Translations under genes and position numbers: made by a program
Assembly (NCBI GenBank): GCA_030537855.1
Contig: JAUNVD010000013.1
Coordinates: 1-53,077, forward strand
Source: Tissierellia bacterium
Lineage (GTDB): Bacteria; Bacillota; Clostridia; Tissierellales; Peptoniphilaceae
DNA: 53,077 nucleotides
Direction: 5' to 3'
Notes under the pieces: generated by a model
What the model was told of the DNA's origin: nothing
Databases searched by the model: none
Seen by the model: only the letters and a program-made list of their open reading frames with translations
Shown: in pieces, positions 1 through 10,378 of the stretch
Numbering within the stretch: position 1 is the first letter of the stretch
Layout of the letters: each line of letters opens with the position of its first letter

Positions 1-876
1 TGTGGCTCAGGCTCACTTCTTCTGAAATCAGCCCAAGTTCTTGGTAAAGATAAAGTAAGAATTGGATTCTTTGGTCAAGAAATTAATATTACTACTTATA
101 ACTTATGTCGTATTAATATGTTTTTACATGATATTGGATATGACAAATTTAATATTGCCAACGATGATACATTAACGAATCCAGCTCACTGGGATGATGA
201 GCCTTTTGAACTCATTGTTTCTAATCCGCCATACTCTATTAAATGGGCAGGTAACGATGATTCGCTTTTAATTAATGATACGCGTTTTGCACCGGCAGGT
301 GTTTTAGCACCAAAGTCGAAAGCAGACCTTGCCTTTATTATGCATAGTTTATCTTGGCTTGCTGCTAATGGTACAGCTGCTATTGTTACCTTCCCCGGAA
401 TTATGTATCGAGGAAAAGCAGAACAAAAGATTCGTAAATATCTTGTTGATAATAACTTTGTTGATGCTATTATCCAGTTACCATCAAACCTATTCTTTGG
501 TACGTCTATTGCTACTTGCATTATGGTTCTTAAAAAAGGTAAGCAAGATGGCAAGACCTTATTTATTGATGCATCAGAAGAATTTGTGAAGGCGACCAAT
601 AATAATAGGTTGGGCCAAGCTAATATGGACAAAATTGTTGAAGTCTATGCCAAGAGAGAGAATGTTGAGCACTTTGCTCATCTTGCTTTAATTGAAGAAA
701 TTGAAGAACACAACTACAACTTATCTGTTTCTACTTATGTAGAGCCTGAAGATACAAGAGAAGTTATAGATATCAAAGAACTAAATAAAGAGATTAAAGA
801 AATCGTAGCTCGTGAAGAAGTCCTTCGTAAAGCGATTGATGAAATTATTGCTGAAATCGAGGTTAACCATGAGTAG
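1..876 (+). CDS. hsdM: Type I restriction-modification DNA methyltransferase subunit, 5' end cut by window
   Basis: The frame is open from the first base and encodes 291 residues of an N6-adenine methyltransferase, the modification subunit of a type I restriction system. The window opens inside the SAM-binding motif (CGSGSLLLKSA). The catalytic motif IV is SNPPYSIKW, near residue 71. The C-terminal third is rich in Glu and Lys and helical, as in HsdM proteins that contact HsdS. Family members are usually about 500 residues, so roughly the first 200 are missing. The stop overlaps the start of hsdS by 8 nt (ATGAGTAG), so the two are translationally coupled. An internal ATG at 118 is not a real start because the motif I coding lies upstream of it. 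Confidence 0.95.
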   Translation, partial: CGSGSLLLKSAQVLGKDKVRIGFFGQEINITTYNLCRINMFLHDIGYDKFNIANDDTLTNPAHWDDEPFELIVSNPPYSIKWAGNDDSLLINDTRFAPAGVLAPKSKADLAFIMHSLSWLAANGTAAIVTFPGIMYRGKAEQKIRKYLVDNNFVDAIIQLPSNLFFGTSIATCIMVLKKGKQDGKTLFIDASEEFVKATNNNRLGQANMDKIVEVYAKRENVEHFAHLALIEEIEEHNYNLSVSTYVEPEDTREVIDIKELNKEIKEIVAREEVLRKAIDEIIAEIEVNHE

Positions 877-2068
877 ACTAGATGACTTGATTCAAGAACT
901 TTGTCCTGATGGGGTGGAGTTTGTAGAAATCGAAAAAGTGATTATATCTTTAAAAACTGGTTTAAATCCTAGAAAATTCTTTAAGCTAAATACTATAGAT
1001 GCAAAGAATTACTATGTAACCATTCGGGAAATTAGAAATAATTCAATTGATTTTTCAAAAAATACCGATCGTATTAATGATGAAGCACTACAACTGTGCA
1101 ATAATAGATCAAATTTAGAAGTTGGAGATGTAATATTTTCTGGTACCGGAACAATTGGGCAAACAGCAATTATTGAAAAAGAGCCTATTAATTGGAATAT
1201 TAAAGAAGGTGTTTACGCATTAAAACCTAATTTTAATATTATTTCGTCAAAATATTTATCATACGTATTACAATCCAGTGCGATTAAGGTAACTATAATC
1301 AAAAAGTCGGAAGGTGGTACGGTAAAAAGCATATCTATGAGGGACTTGAAATGCATCAAAATCCCCGTACCACCTATAAAAGTCCAGAGTGAAATTGTCA
1401 AGATACTTGACAATTTCACGGAGCTTACAGCGGAGCTTACAGCGAGGAAGAAGCAGTATGAGTATTATAAAGCAAACTTGCTTAATCTAAATGGCCATTG
1501 TTCTATGAAGGAATTAGCGGAAATTGCCGAATATTCAAAAGAAAGAATTGATGCATCAGAGGTTAACGAATCTAATTACGTTGGTGTTGATAATTTACTA
1601 CAAGATAAAGCAGGAAAAGTTAATTCCGACTACGTTCCTGTTTCCGGCAGATTAATAAAGTACACCACAAATAGTATTTTAGTGGGAAATATTAGACCTT
1701 ATTTACGGAAAATCTGGTTAGCCACTAACAATGGTGGCACTAATGGGGATGTATTAGTTATACAGGCCAAATCAGGTGAGGTTTTACCTGGTTATTTATA
1801 TCATCAGTTGAGTTCAGAAAGATTTTTCAGACACATTATTATTAACTCTAGAGGTGCAAAGATGCCTCGAGGAGATAAAAATGAGGTAATGAAGTTTGTG
1901 ATTCCTATTCCAACATTAGATAAACAAAAAGAAATAGTACTACAATTAGACAAGTTTGATATATTAATTAATGATCTTTCCCAAGGCCTTCCAGCAGAGA
2001 TCGAAGCCCGTCAGAAACAGTACGAATATTACCGAGACAAGCTATTAAGCTTTAAAGAAAAAAAGTAA
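869..2068 (+). CDS. hsdS: Type I restriction-modification specificity subunit
   Basis: A 399-residue DNA-recognition subunit that sets the target sequence of the HsdM/HsdR complex. It has the expected two halves, each a variable target-recognition domain followed by a conserved helical spacer. The first spacer is near residues 175-205 (contains ARKKQYEYYKANLL) and the second is at the C-terminus (contains EARQKQYEYYRDKLL). The repeated KQYEYY core supports the assignment. I chose the ATG at 869, which overlaps the hsdM stop and gives the usual MSRLDDLIQELCPDGVEF start. An in-frame start at 812 would lie wholly inside hsdM. No inverted second hsdS is nearby, so there is no visible sign of shuffling of specificity. 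Confidence 0.95.
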   Translation: MSRLDDLIQELCPDGVEFVEIEKVIISLKTGLNPRKFFKLNTIDAKNYYVTIREIRNNSIDFSKNTDRINDEALQLCNNRSNLEVGDVIFSGTGTIGQTAIIEKEPINWNIKEGVYALKPNFNIISSKYLSYVLQSSAIKVTIIKKSEGGTVKSISMRDLKCIKIPVPPIKVQSEIVKILDNFTELTAELTARKKQYEYYKANLLNLNGHCSMKELAEIAEYSKERIDASEVNESNYVGVDNLLQDKAGKVNSDYVPVSGRLIKYTTNSILVGNIRPYLRKIWLATNNGGTNGDVLVIQAKSGEVLPGYLYHQLSSERFFRHIIINSRGAKMPRGDKNEVMKFVIPIPTLDKQKEIVLQLDKFDILINDLSQGLPAEIEARQKQYEYYRDKLLSFKEKK

Positions 2069-2080
2069 GGAGGTGACTGG

Positions 2081-5000
2081 ATGGCATATTTTAATATAGT
2101 AGCAAAGACTTCTAAAAATACTGTCGTAACAGAATACGAGCCAGTGAAGTCACGCTCTGTAAACTATCAATCAGAAACGGCTCTTGAAAATGCTTTTATT
2201 AAGATGCTGACGGAACAAGGTTATGAGTACTTAAAAATCCGTACAGAACAAGATTTGATTGAAAATCTTCGCAAGCAAATTGAGAAGTTAAATGACTATG
2301 AGTTTTCTAACACTGAATGGGATCGTTTCTTCCATAGTTCTTTAGCTAACAAGAATGAAAGTATTGTTGAAAAAACACGTAAGATTCAAGAAGACCATAT
2401 CCAAGTCCTTAAAAGAGACGATGGAACTAGTAAGAATATTACGCTCATTGATAAGAAAAATGTGCACAATAACTTTTTGCAGGTCATCAATCAATATGAG
2501 TTAGGACATGCAGATGGAGCAAAGAGAAATACCAGATACGATGTAACCATCCTAGTAAATGGGCTACCTCTAGTTCATGTAGAACTAAAACGTAGAGGGG
2601 TAGCCATTCGAGAAGCCTTTAACCAGATTAATCGCTACCAAAGAGACTCTTTCTGGGCAGGTACTGGTCTATTTGAGTATACACAAATCTTTGTTATCTC
2701 TAATGGAACAAATACCAAATATTATTCCAACTCAACAAGATGGAATGCCATAAAAGGTGCCAACAGTGCAAAGACTCAAAGAAAAGATAAGACTAGCAAT
2801 TCATTTGAATTTACCAGCTTCTGGGCGGATGCAAATAACCAAATCATTCCTGATTTGGTGGACTTCACAAGAACTTTCTTTGCCAGACATGCCTTGCTAA
2901 ATATCATTACCAAATATTGTATTTTCACATCCGAAAACATGCTTATGGTTATGAGACCTTATCAGATTACTGCAACCGAACGAATCATTAACTGTATTGA
3001 GATTGCTAACAACTATAAGAAATATGGCTCGATCGAAGCAGGAGGTTATATCTGGCATACCACAGGTTCAGGCAAGACGTTGACATCCTTTAAGGCTGCA
3101 AGATTAGCAACTGAACTATCCTACATAGATAAAGTTCTGTTTGTTGTCGACCGTAAAGATTTAGACTACCAGACTATGAAGGAATATGACCGTTTTGAAA
3201 AAGGAGCGGCCAATAGCAATACATCCACAGCAGTCCTTAAAAAACAACTGGAAGATAGCAATGCAAAGATAATTATTACTACTATCCAAAAGTTATCAAC
3301 CTTTATCAAACAAAACGCCAACCATCCAGTCTTCAATAAACATGTGGTCATTATTTTTGACGAGTGCCATCGAAGTCAATTTGGTGAGATGCATCGTGCG
3401 ATTATTACTTGTTTTAAGAACTACCATTTATTCGGATTTACTGGCACACCAATATTTTCGGTGAATGCCAGTTCTTCAACAAAAAATCACTTTTATACAA
3501 CTGCTCAGACCTTTGGCGATCAACTTCACACTTATACGATTGTCGATGCCATCAATGATAAGAATGTCTTACCTTTTAGAGTGGATTACATTAAGACCAT
3601 GGATATGGATGACAATATTACGGATGAACAAGTTTGGGATATTGCTCGTGAAAAAGCCATGATGGCACCTGAAAGAATTAAGTTAGTGACAGAATATATA
3701 TTAAATAACTTTGACCGAAAAACGTATCGAGGCAACAAGACTTATGCTTATAACGCCTTAACCAATATTTCAGAAGTTGCTTCTAAGAAACATGGAGCAG
3801 TTGAAGAAATTAAGCAAAAACAAAGAGTCTCAGGCTTTAACTCCATTTTTGCCGTTGCATCTATTGATATGGCCAAGCTATATTACAAAGAGTTTAAGCG
3901 TCAAATGGCAGAAGACCCAACGAAGAAGTTAAGAATCGCAACAATCTTCTCTTATGGGGCCAACGAAGCAGAGAATGACGAGATCTTAAATGGGTTATTA
4001 GATGAAGAAAACCCAGATGATACAAGTGCTCTGGATCAGTCTACAAGAGATTTCTTAGATGAAGCGATAAACGACTATAACAAGATTTTCAAAACGAATT
4101 ATTCGACAGATGGGGATAAGTTCCAAAATTATTATAAAGATGTTTCTCTTCGGATGAAGAATAAAGAATTGGACTTATTGATTGTCGTAAACATGTTCTT
4201 GACCGGCTTTGATGCAACAACTTTAAATACCCTATGGGTAGATAAAAACTTAAAAATGCATGGACTTATTCAAGCATTTTCTAGAACGAACCGAATTTTG
4301 AATTCTATTAAAACCTTCGGTAATATTGTCTGCTTTAGAAATCTTCAAAAAAGAGTGGATTCTGCTATTGCCCTATTTGGTGATAAAGAGGCTGGAGGGA
4401 TTGTTCTACTTAAGGGATTCAAAGAATATTATTATGGTTACGAAGAAGCAGACAATACCTATCCAGGTTATGTGGACATGGTGAATGAACTTTTTGAAAA
4501 ACATCCTCTATCTGTGCCACGAATTATTGGCGAGAAAAATCAAAAGGAATTTATTTCACTTTTTGGAGCATTCTTAAGAATGCGAAACCTACTTATTGCC
4601 TTTGATGAATTTGAAGGTAAAGAGATTCTAAGTGAACGTGATCTACAGGATTATCTTGGTCGCTATCAAGACTTGCGAGATGAGTGGAGAGAGAGAACCA
4701 AGGGTGGCGAACGTGTAGATATTATCGATGATATTGTCTTTGAAATTGAACTAATAAAACAGATTGAAATCAATATTGACTATATCTTGGTGCTTGTCTC
4801 AAAATTCCATGAGTCTCATTGCGAAGATAAAGAAATTCTTGTGACAATTCAAAAAGCAGTTGATTCAAGTCCTGAACTAAGAAGTAAGAAAGCTCTTATC
4901 AAAAACTTCATTGCTGGTATCAACGAGGTGGATGATGTCATGGCAGAATGGCATGCCTTTGTTATTGAGGAAAGAGAAAAAGAGTTAAGTCAAATCATTA

Positions 5001-5299
5001 AAGATGAAAGACTTAAGGAAGAAGAAACTAGAACTTTTATGTCAAATGCCTTTAGAGATGGCGAAATAAAGACAATTGGTACAGATATCGATGAATTAAT
5101 GCCTCCGATTTCTAGATTTGGTGCCGTTAATCGAGATACTAAAAAAGAAGGCATCATAGATAAGTTTAAAGCCTTTTTTGAAAAATTCTTTGGCATTGGT
5201 GGTTCTTTTGCAGAAGAGAATTATGAGTATATAGAGTCATCTGAGGATGTAGCACTTATGGTAGCAGAAGATACAGTCCCTTATGGAAATGATGAATAG
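2081..5299 (+). CDS. hsdR: Type I restriction endonuclease subunit R
   Basis: A 1072-residue restriction and translocation subunit, full length for the family. A nuclease core of PD-(D/E)xK type is visible near residues 150-172 (RYDVTILVNG, then HVELKRRG). The superfamily 2 motor follows, with Walker A TTGSGKT near 328, the DEAD-type box DECH at about 427, and FGFTGTP as motif III. A later motif VI-like stretch is QAFSRTNRIL. The start at 2081 has a strong AAGGAGGTG site 12 nt downstream of the hsdS stop. The last 100 residues are charged and presumably bind the methyltransferase. The gene is intact, so with hsdM and hsdS the restriction system appears functional. Confidence 0.95.
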   Translation: MAYFNIVAKTSKNTVVTEYEPVKSRSVNYQSETALENAFIKMLTEQGYEYLKIRTEQDLIENLRKQIEKLNDYEFSNTEWDRFFHSSLANKNESIVEKTRKIQEDHIQVLKRDDGTSKNITLIDKKNVHNNFLQVINQYELGHADGAKRNTRYDVTILVNGLPLVHVELKRRGVAIREAFNQINRYQRDSFWAGTGLFEYTQIFVISNGTNTKYYSNSTRWNAIKGANSAKTQRKDKTSNSFEFTSFWADANNQIIPDLVDFTRTFFARHALLNIITKYCIFTSENMLMVMRPYQITATERIINCIEIANNYKKYGSIEAGGYIWHTTGSGKTLTSFKAARLATELSYIDKVLFVVDRKDLDYQTMKEYDRFEKGAANSNTSTAVLKKQLEDSNAKIIITTIQKLSTFIKQNANHPVFNKHVVIIFDECHRSQFGEMHRAIITCFKNYHLFGFTGTPIFSVNASSSTKNHFYTTAQTFGDQLHTYTIVDAINDKNVLPFRVDYIKTMDMDDNITDEQVWDIAREKAMMAPERIKLVTEYILNNFDRKTYRGNKTYAYNALTNISEVASKKHGAVEEIKQKQRVSGFNSIFAVASIDMAKLYYKEFKRQMAEDPTKKLRIATIFSYGANEAENDEILNGLLDEENPDDTSALDQSTRDFLDEAINDYNKIFKTNYSTDGDKFQNYYKDVSLRMKNKELDLLIVVNMFLTGFDATTLNTLWVDKNLKMHGLIQAFSRTNRILNSIKTFGNIVCFRNLQKRVDSAIALFGDKEAGGIVLLKGFKEYYYGYEEADNTYPGYVDMVNELFEKHPLSVPRIIGEKNQKEFISLFGAFLRMRNLLIAFDEFEGKEILSERDLQDYLGRYQDLRDEWRERTKGGERVDIIDDIVFEIELIKQIEINIDYILVLVSKFHESHCEDKEILVTIQKAVDSSPELRSKKALIKNFIAGINEVDDVMAEWHAFVIEEREKELSQIIKDERLKEEETRTFMSNAFRDGEIKTIGTDIDELMPPISRFGAVNRDTKKEGIIDKFKAFFEKFFGIGGSFAEENYEYIESSEDVALMVAEDTVPYGNDE

Positions 5300-5318
5300 A
5301 TCACAAGAGGAAGATTAT

Positions 5319-5996
5319 ATGGCTAGAGGAATAATTTATATCATGACAACAGCTGTACCTGGTCTTATAAAGATTGGAAAGACGGGTCTAGATAATTTTG
5401 AGCAAAGAATGTATCAACTCGAACGTAATGGATACTCCAATGTTACTGCTCTTAAGCGAAGATTTGCTATTGAAGTGGAAGACTATGATGATAAAGAAAA
5501 ATTGATTGATGATATCTTCAGCAAAAGTAAAGTCCATAATACTGAACTCTATGCACTTGATGTTGAGTTAGCGGTTCAACTGTTATCCTCTTTTGAAGGA
5601 AATAAAATCTATCCTGAAGATAAGACAAAAGATGAAGTTTTTGATGAGGCAACAAAAGAAAGAGAAATTAATACAGATGGAGGAGAACTTCCAGATGGTA
5701 AGTATTTCTTTTTAAGAAAAGTCACTGGTTTTGGAGATGCCAAAGGCACAGCTATTGTAGAAGATGGCGTTTTTCGAGTATTAAAAGGTGCTACTTGTGC
5801 TCCAACTTCAGGGGAATTTGTTCCTGAAATAAGGAAGTCAGCTCCAATTGTAAATAACATTCTAGTTGATGACGTTATATGTAATTCACCTTCTGCAGCT
5901 GGTTGGATAATTGCTGGCAGATCTAATAATGGTTGGAGAGAGTGGAAGGATAAAACTGGACAGCCTATTGACGCTTACAGAAAAGGGAACAATTGA
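5319..5996 (+). CDS. GIY-YIG (T5orf172-type) and DUF4357 protein
   Basis: A 225-residue protein with two parts. Residues 1-95 look like the GIY-YIG/T5orf172 nuclease fold: GIIYIMTTAVPGLIKIGKTG holds the IY and KIGKT landmarks. Residues 125-225 match my recollection of DUF4357, ending with GWIIAGRSNNGWREWKD. I placed the start at 5319 because AGAGGAAG sits at the right distance; an in-frame ATG at 5283 lies inside hsdR. The gene is 19 nt after hsdR and 11 nt before the SIR2 gene, so it belongs to the same operon. Proteins of this type often travel with type I restriction genes and their role is not firmly known. A decayed paralogue lies at 12888-13552. Confidence 0.8.
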   Translation: MARGIIYIMTTAVPGLIKIGKTGLDNFEQRMYQLERNGYSNVTALKRRFAIEVEDYDDKEKLIDDIFSKSKVHNTELYALDVELAVQLLSSFEGNKIYPEDKTKDEVFDEATKEREINTDGGELPDGKYFFLRKVTGFGDAKGTAIVEDGVFRVLKGATCAPTSGEFVPEIRKSAPIVNNILVDDVICNSPSAAGWIIAGRSNNGWREWKDKTGQPIDAYRKGNN

Positions 5997-6007
5997 GGAG
6001 GAAGAAT

Positions 6008-7381
6008 ATGGTAGATAGCAAGAGTAAAAATATTCTTAAAGTACGAGATGATTTTGATTACATAGAGCTTGTATGGAAAAAAGATGAAAAACACTTCTTA
6101 CTTGACTCAGAACAAAAAGTAAATTGGTGTCCTGATGGGTTTTGTATGAAAAATGAATTACGTTCTCGTATTGAACCCTGGTTAACCTCCCTTTTTCAAT
6201 CTGAACATTTGTCATTATTAATAGGTAGTGGTCTATCAACAGCAATACAATATGATGCTTGTGGGTCTGCAAATAATGGTATGGATAGTAGTTTTCCAGT
6301 TACTGTTTTTTCAGATCAAATTAAGAAGGCAGCAAAAGAAAGTGCCGAGAGGACAGGTCGGAAAGAAAAAAATATCGAAGATATTATTCGTGTTACTAAC
6401 GAGGTAATAAGAGGACTTTCAATATTAGAAGAAAGTGGAGAAATTGAAGATTGTTCATTAAAGCTTAAAACATTACGTACAGAGCTAGAATCGGTTATAA
6501 CAGATTTTTCTGAGAATATATCACAAATTGAGGCGTCGATTGCAACTGCGGACAGTGAAAAGCGTGAATCTGCATTTAATAAGTTAGTAATGTTTCTAAT
6601 GAGCTTCGCTAGCAGGACTGGAACTAGAGATAGGCTTAATCTCTTTACCACAAATTATGACAGGCTAATTGAAGCTGGAGCAGATGTCGCAGGACTTAGA
6701 TTAATAGATCGTTTTGTCGGGGTACTATCTCCAATATTCCGTTCATCAAGAATGGATGTTGATATGCACTATAATCCACCTGGCATACGTGGAGAACCTC
6801 GATACTTGGAAGGCGTTGTGCGATTCACTAAACTACATGGCTCTTTGGATTGGGTAAATATTAAAGGAGATATTAGGAGGATAGGCTTACCATTTGGTGC
6901 GAAATCTATCAAACCGTTTCTAGAAACAGCAGGGTTAAGTGCTGATTATGCCAGTCTTATGATTTATCCAAACTCTGCGAAGGATCGTGAAACTGCAGAA
7001 TACCCATATGTTGAGTTGTTCAGAGACTTTGCTGCAGCATTGTGTCAGCCTAATAGCACATTAGTAACATATGGATATAGTTTTGGCGATGATCACATTA
7101 ATAGAGTCATTAGAGATATGCTGACGATTCCGTCTACCCATTTGGTTGTAATAAATTACGGTGATTCTTCAGGACGCATTATGGACAAATATGAGACTTG
7201 GGGGCGTAAAAGTCAAATGTCATTAATAATTGGGAAGGAACTTGCTCAAATTGACGAATTAGTAAATTATTATCTACCTAAACCATCTATTGATCGTGCT
7301 TCTATAAGAATGGCTGATATTTTGAATCAGCGATTTAATCAAGAACCTAAAGTAAATGAACAAGTTGAGGTAGATTTATGA
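6008..7381 (+). CDS. SIR2-like domain protein, partner of HerA in an anti-phage system
   Basis: A 457-residue SIR2-type protein. The nucleotide-binding loop is LLIGSGLS (residues 71-78). TTNYDRL (about 213-219) and KLHGSLDW (about 276-283) are the usual further motifs, and YGYSFGDDHINR near 355 closes the fold. In published Sir2-HerA (also named Nezha) defence systems, such a SIR2 subunit depletes NAD+ when phage is sensed, together with a HerA hexamer. Here the HerA gene follows with an ATGA overlap. The start at 6008 has GGAGGAAG just upstream; an in-frame TTG at 5993 would overlap the previous gene and has no site of its own. The role in NAD depletion is inferred from the family. Confidence 0.85.
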   Translation: MVDSKSKNILKVRDDFDYIELVWKKDEKHFLLDSEQKVNWCPDGFCMKNELRSRIEPWLTSLFQSEHLSLLIGSGLSTAIQYDACGSANNGMDSSFPVTVFSDQIKKAAKESAERTGRKEKNIEDIIRVTNEVIRGLSILEESGEIEDCSLKLKTLRTELESVITDFSENISQIEASIATADSEKRESAFNKLVMFLMSFASRTGTRDRLNLFTTNYDRLIEAGADVAGLRLIDRFVGVLSPIFRSSRMDVDMHYNPPGIRGEPRYLEGVVRFTKLHGSLDWVNIKGDIRRIGLPFGAKSIKPFLETAGLSADYASLMIYPNSAKDRETAEYPYVELFRDFAAALCQPNSTLVTYGYSFGDDHINRVIRDMLTIPSTHLVVINYGDSSGRIMDKYETWGRKSQMSLIIGKELAQIDELVNYYLPKPSIDRASIRMADILNQRFNQEPKVNEQVEVDL

Positions 7382-9482
7382 TCACGCCTATAGCAAATGC
7401 AGAATCATTACAAATTGGAAGTGTAGAATTTGTATCCCCAGATGAAATTAAAGTAACACTAAATTTGGATGCCCCTAACGATGTTGCCTTAAATTCTGGG
7501 GTTCCAAGGCCATTTCCAAGAATCAATAGCTATGTATTAATTGCTGGAGAAGGAGGATATCTTGTATCACAAATCGAATGGATAACTGTTGAGCGTTCAC
7601 CGTTTCCTAAAAGACGTGGGATGCAGGATTTTGGAATCTTGGACTTGCCCTATCCTATGCGAAAAATGAGTGTTGTTCCTCTGGGTATTTTGAAAGAAAA
7701 AAATCTGATACTGGAAGTTTGGGAAAATATGATTTTGTCCGAGGAATTGAGTTTTTTCCAACTGTAGGCGATCCTGTGCTTATTCCAACGCAATCTCAAT
7801 TGAAGGCTATCATTGAATCTGGTAGTAATAGAAGAGTAAATATAGGAATTAGTCAATTAGCTGGGAACGCAGTGGTTTCGTTAGATCCTGATAGACTTTT
7901 TGGTAGACATTTAGCCGTTCTTGGAAACACTGGTAGTGGAAAGTCTTGCTCTGTAGCTGGTTTAGTTCGATGGTCAATAGAGTCAGCAAATGAAGAAATT
8001 AAAAATAATGAAAAATCAGATGAGCAAGGTATAGTTAATGCTAATAGTCGATTTATTATTCTTGACCCGAATGGGGAATACACAAAATCATTTAATGGTC
8101 TCGGTGATGTGCGTGTGTATGGTGTTGAAGAGAATGTAGAACATGGAATTAGACAATTAACCGTGCCGATGTGGCTATGGAATACAGCTGAATGGGCAGC
8201 ATTTACACAAGCAAGTGGAAAAGCGCAAAGGCCTACCCTTATCCAAGCACTTAGAACCGTCAGAGATGGAACTCTAGAGATTTCATATGAGCCAAAAGTT
8301 AAAATGCGTCAGTATTTAAGAACCTTATTAAGTTTCAATCAGCTAGCGATTTGTAACGGAACACCATGGATGGGTGGTGGAAAGAGTAAGGGTTATTCCC
8401 GATCACTGTCTATCTGGTTAGAAGGTGTACAAATAGATGATGCATTTAGTCCTAGTGAAAAAGATAGTATTAATGTGGTTCAAAGTGCAATCAAGAAAAT
8501 CTTAGAGTCAAATAAGTTAGGAAATCAAGAATGGCCTCAATACACACGCCCTGTAGTTGAAGAATTTCAGGATGCTTTGAAGGCTGCTCACATTTCCTTC
8601 GGAGGGTCAGAAAGAGATGCTGTTCCTATAGATGCAGATATACCACGTCCTTTTTCTGGTGAAGAATTGCTAAGAAGTATCGAGGCTAATGCAGAAATAT
8701 TGGGTACTTCTGATTATGTAGAAACAATGCTTATGCGTGTAAAAACTTTAATTTCAGACGCAAAATTACAGTCTGTCATATCTCCGGAGAAAACGGTCAC
8801 TTTAGAAGAATGGTTGGATGATTATATTTGTCCTTCAGACTCGACTAAAGGGTCAATAACTATTATAGATTTATCGCTCTTACCAGCGGATATTACACAT
8901 ATAATAACTTCCGTTTTAGCGAGGATTACATTGGAGGCGCTGCAACGTTATCGCAGGAAGAATAATGGCGATACCCTCCCTACTGTCCTAGTAATGGAAG
9001 AAGCACATACTTTTATAAAACGATATAATATTGATACAGATAATGAGACAGCAACTACTATGTGCACAAAAGTATTTGAAAAGATTGTAAGAGAAGGAAG
9101 AAAATATGGCCTAGGACTTGTTCTTTCTTCACAACGACCGAGTGAATTATCACCAACAGTAATTTCACAGTGTAACAGTTTTTTATTGCATAGAATTTCG
9201 AACGATAGAGACCAAGAATTAGTAAATAAACTGGTTCCTGATAACTTGCGTGGTTTGCTACGAGAACTTCCTTCACTGCCAGCTAGAAATGCAATATTAC
9301 TTGGTTGGGCATCAGAGATACCTGTATTAGTTCGGATGAATTTTTTAAATGAAGAATTTCGTCCTAAGTCAGATGACCCGGAATATTGGAGCACATGGAC
9401 TATGGGAGAAAAAAAGTCTAACTGGAATGAGATATCTAAAGAATGGCAGGATTATTCACAAGAGGATAATCAGGATCAATGA
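7378..9482 (+). CDS. herA: HerA-like FtsK/HerA-superfamily ATPase, interrupted by one -1 frameshift
   Basis: A hexameric ATPase of the HerA type and the partner of the SIR2 gene. The N-terminal beta-barrel (HAS-like) domain is read in one frame from 7378 to about 7703. The ATPase core is read in the -1 frame to 9482: Walker A NTGSGKS about residue 183, Walker B TVLVMEEAHTF about 536, and SQRPSELSPTVISQ as a sensor/arginine-finger region. The break is an A7 run at 7697-7703. One more A there joins the frames into a natural sequence (KEKKSDTGSLGKYDFVRG) of 701 residues. Read as written, one product ends at 7767 and a second could start at 7719. Possible explanations are inactivation, assembly error, or slippage that restores the frame. 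Gene identity is secure, but whether it works is not. Confidence 0.82.
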
Positions 9483-10378
9483 GATAAGATAACAAACTGG
9501 AAATGGAACTGGAATGGCAGAAAAAACTAAAAACCACACGGTTTTTCCAGAATAGCACGGATGCGAACTACAAGAAACGGACTAAAATGGACGTTTGTAA
9601 CCTATCACCCTTTCCAAAAGGAAGAGAGGGAGTAGGATAATAAGGAGAAGAATGGCTTTACAGTAAGGCTTGAGAGGCTGTACGAACTTAACTGTACCAA
9701 ACTAGGTCAGGAAGTTAAATGAAATAATGCTAGGAATAGTTTTTGGTGGTGTAGAAAAGAGTGATAGCTCCGGTCTGTGGACTGGGGCTATTGTCATGTG
9801 GAGCAAAGAGAATCAGATATTAAATTTATAAATCAAACCTTTATGTTTGTTATAAAGCACTCTAAGGCCTATAAATTCAAGAAAATATAGTCAATAATTC
9901 TGGAAAAAAGAACGAGAGGATAAAAAGTTGCTATCAGCGTAACCGATGAAGAAAAGTAGCTTTATGAGCGAAAAATGAAAAAGTTGGTGTCAAAAATATG
10001 GATGACGTTTTTGATGTTGACGGCCACTTCATCCTACTCTGCCATATCATGAAGGCTTGGAAGAATTTGTTCAACGAAGGCATTGTTACGATTGCAGGTG
10101 AATTTATACGAATAAAGTTAAAGGCAAAAGAAAAGAGTGAGTATTTGTTTATGGTGAAGATGTTGATGAGATGAATCAGATGGTGGAAGATATAAGGAAC
10201 AAGCAAGAAGAATTATTGAACTCACCCAAAACGTAGTTGTTAAATATAATGAGCTGGTATTCACTGAATTGGATAACAGCTTTTTTGTTGGACTATTAAA
10301 ACTCTTACACGTGTAAAAACTAATTATTTTTGATATAATCATTTTAATGGTCATTCAAATTGTTTTGCAGTAATATAA
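9483..10378 (+). other. Intergenic stretch with coding-like scraps but no gene
   Basis: No convincing intact gene on either strand. Between 9930 and 10315 short plus-strand stretches look like former coding sequence (for example EDVDEMNQMVEDIRNKQ and, in another frame, RRIIELTQNVVVKYNEL) with frame changes and stops. I cannot name the ancestral gene. A stem-loop lies at 9764-9791. The sequence at about 9497-9640 resembles the one at about 14381-14530. Confidence 0.5.
9764..9791 (+). terminator. Stem-loop after the hsd-SIR2-HerA operon
   Basis: A 12-bp stem (9764-9775 with 9780-9791, two G-T wobbles) closes a 4-nt loop. No clear T tract follows, so termination is uncertain. The stem is nearly the same as the terminator at 20743-20777, with paired changes. 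Confidence 0.4.

Noticed and set aside
118-876. Separate gene starting at ATG 118
   Set aside because: The methyltransferase SAM motif is encoded upstream in the same frame, so the coding sequence enters from before the window.
9934-10354. Minus-strand reading frames rich in Leu/Ser/Phe
   Set aside because: No ribosome site and no protein-like pattern; the plus strand carries coding-like scraps there.
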